A stretch of 6,803 nt of DNA from CAZPZZ01 sp964591245 (lineage in GTDB: Bacteria; Acidobacteriota; Vicinamibacteria; Vicinamibacterales; UBA8438): NCBI GenBank assembly GCA_964591245.1, contig CAZPZZ010000189.1, positions 1 to 6,803 on the forward strand, given 5' to 3'. The notes under the pieces are model-generated. The model was not told the DNA's origin. It did not search any database and worked only from the letters and a program-made list of their open reading frames with translations. Made by a program: the position numbers and the translations under genes. Shown here one piece after another: positions 5,912-6,803 of this stretch; the first letter of the stretch is position 1, and the number at the start of each line of letters is the position of its first letter.

Positions 5912-6346
5912 ATGACAGCGAGAAACCGAAAATCCATGGTGGGCCCTTTTGCAGACGTGGTCGGGTTCACGGGTTCCGTTCTTTGCGCGCTACACTGCCT
6001 GATCGTGCCGGTTGCACTCGTCAGTGGAATGATCGAACCCATTTCGCGCCTGGACGACGAAACCTTCCACCTGGTGTTGCTCTGGGCGGTGGTTCCCGCG
6101 GCGGTCATCGCGTTCGGGTTCGGCTGCCGCGAGCACAAGGATCGATGGGTATTCGCCTTAGGGGCAGTCGGGCTTGTGACGATGACTGCCTCCTTTACGA
6201 TCCTGCACGAAGCGATCGGGGAATCCGGCGAGCGAATCGCGGCGATGTTCGCGTCCACGCTGCTCATCGCGGCGCACCTGCGCAACTGGCATCTCTGCCG
6301 GTTGGGCGCCTGCGGTCACGACTGTGTGAAGAGCGCGCGCCGCTGA
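5912..6346 (+). CDS. MerC-domain four-helix membrane protein
   Basis: Small inner-membrane protein of the MerC family (mercury transport family in Tn21-type operons; many chromosomal relatives of unproven role). 144 residues with four predicted helices: about 14-37, 52-71, 79-98 and 107-123. Helix 1 carries 'LCALHC' (Cys25, His28, Cys29), the motif usual in chromosomal MerC proteins. The C-terminus has 'HLRNWHLCRLGACGHDC' (His122, Cys129, Cys134, Cys138), a plausible soft-metal site. Another Cys sits at 72 ('GFGCREHK'). The start is ATG 5912 with AGGAA upstream; a TTG at 5876 would add 12 residues. No merA, merR, merT or merP is visible, so mercury resistance should not be assumed; metal or zinc handling, or another role, is equally open. 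It is separated from the barrel gene by a terminator-like structure and probably has its own promoter. Confidence 0.85.
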   Translation: MTARNRKSMVGPFADVVGFTGSVLCALHCLIVPVALVSGMIEPISRLDDETFHLVLLWAVVPAAVIAFGFGCREHKDRWVFALGAVGLVTMTASFTILHEAIGESGERIAAMFASTLLIAAHLRNWHLCRLGACGHDCVKSARR

Positions 6347-6803
6347 AACGGTTCGAGGCCGAGTAGTGGACGCCGACTGCCAGAACGAGGTGCGGGAACC
6401 ACGCACGCCTTAAGATGGCGGGCCCGCGAGGTTGAGTCACAGTGCGCAAAGCTGTGAAAGTGAGGTCCGCCGTGAACTTGAGGACTCAGTCTCATCGGTC
6501 ATTCGCAGATGTAGATTCGAGCATCAGCCATGAAGGCGACCAGTCTTCTAACGGGCTCGGTGCGCGTCAGAGGTCTTCTCCGGGGTTTGGTTAACTGCGG
6601 CCCCGTGACGGCTCCGCCCTTGCCTCGCGATTCACAGAAATTCTGAAACCGTTCCTGTCCCAGAGGTGTTCTGCCTCCGGAGGTTATCTCCTGGCCATGC
6701 AGGACGCTAATCATTCGTTGGCGGGGGAGATGGATTCATCGGCCCAGATCTGGCGTCTGATCCCGCTATGAAGAGTAGTTATTCTGTCCAGATGACAGCC
6801 GGC
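6347..6803. other. Region without a convincing gene after the MerC-domain gene
   Basis: About 457 bases. It holds a perfect GC palindrome GCGGGCCCGC (6418-6427), an inverted repeat TCACAG/CTGTGA (6437-6442 and 6452-6457, nine-base spacer), and an open plus-strand frame about 6595-6771 without a good start. The frame's last codons overlap an ATG at 6768 that stays open to the window edge. A minus-strand frame at 6499-6714 shows no recognisable protein character. No tRNA or rRNA was recognised. It may be a decayed gene or the leader of a gene lying to the right. Confidence 0.4.

Noticed and set aside
6351..6365. GGTTCGAGGCC resembling a tRNA T-loop
   Set aside because: The flanking bases do not form a five-pair stem, and no acceptor or anticodon arms could be found upstream.
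6437..6457. TCACAG/CTGTGA inverted repeat as a terminator of the MerC-domain gene
   Set aside because: The stem is short, lies about 90 bases after the stop and has no T-tract; recorded only as a feature of the region.
6499..6714. Minus-strand frame of 71 codons in the right-hand region
   Set aside because: No ribosome site, no recognisable motif, and Arg/Pro-rich composition typical of chance frames in GC-rich DNA.

Overview
The window reads as chromosomal sequence from a Gram-negative bacterium with an outer membrane. The signs are a MacA/HlyD-type periplasmic adaptor, MacB-type permeases and an outer-membrane beta-barrel ending in Phe. Adaptor and barrel wording (a 'VRPGF.C.A.ITTA' stretch; a 'GARALGMGGAFVAVADDATA.YWNPAGL' N-terminus) and the Chlorobi-like pyruvoyl arginine decarboxylase fit environmental phyla such as Acidobacteriota (Vicinamibacterales-like) or Gemmatimonadota. 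This is recall-based and tentative.

Left half (1-3749, minus strand): an export operon read right to left. The order is adaptor (2325-3749, GTG start with a clear AGGAG), first FtsX/MacB-type permease (1118-2341), then a second, paralogous permease (1118 down to 1, cut by the window edge). The genes overlap: about 17 nt between adaptor and first permease, and TAATG between the two permeases. No ATPase is in the window; the usual MacB-like/LolD-like ATPase would have to lie beyond position 1 or elsewhere.

Middle (3750-4215): a divergent intergenic region with a good -35 hexamer (TTGACA) for the rightward genes, a 12-bp perfect palindrome, and a short hydrophobic reading frame on the minus strand.

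Right half (4216-6346, plus strand): a pyruvoyl-dependent arginine decarboxylase (agmatine/polyamine synthesis) joined by an ATGA overlap to a PorV/TraF-like outer-membrane barrel. Two overlapping hairpins with a T-tract follow, then an orphan MerC-domain four-helix membrane protein. From 6347 to the end I see no convincing gene.

The most unusual observation: positions 2572-2656, inside the adaptor's variable C-terminal linker, carry an inverted copy (70/85 identical by hand alignment) of part of the second permease gene (174-258). The adaptor frame stays open through it, so a linker segment of the adaptor is encoded by the antisense strand of a permease sequence. The two arms would be complementary within one operon transcript.
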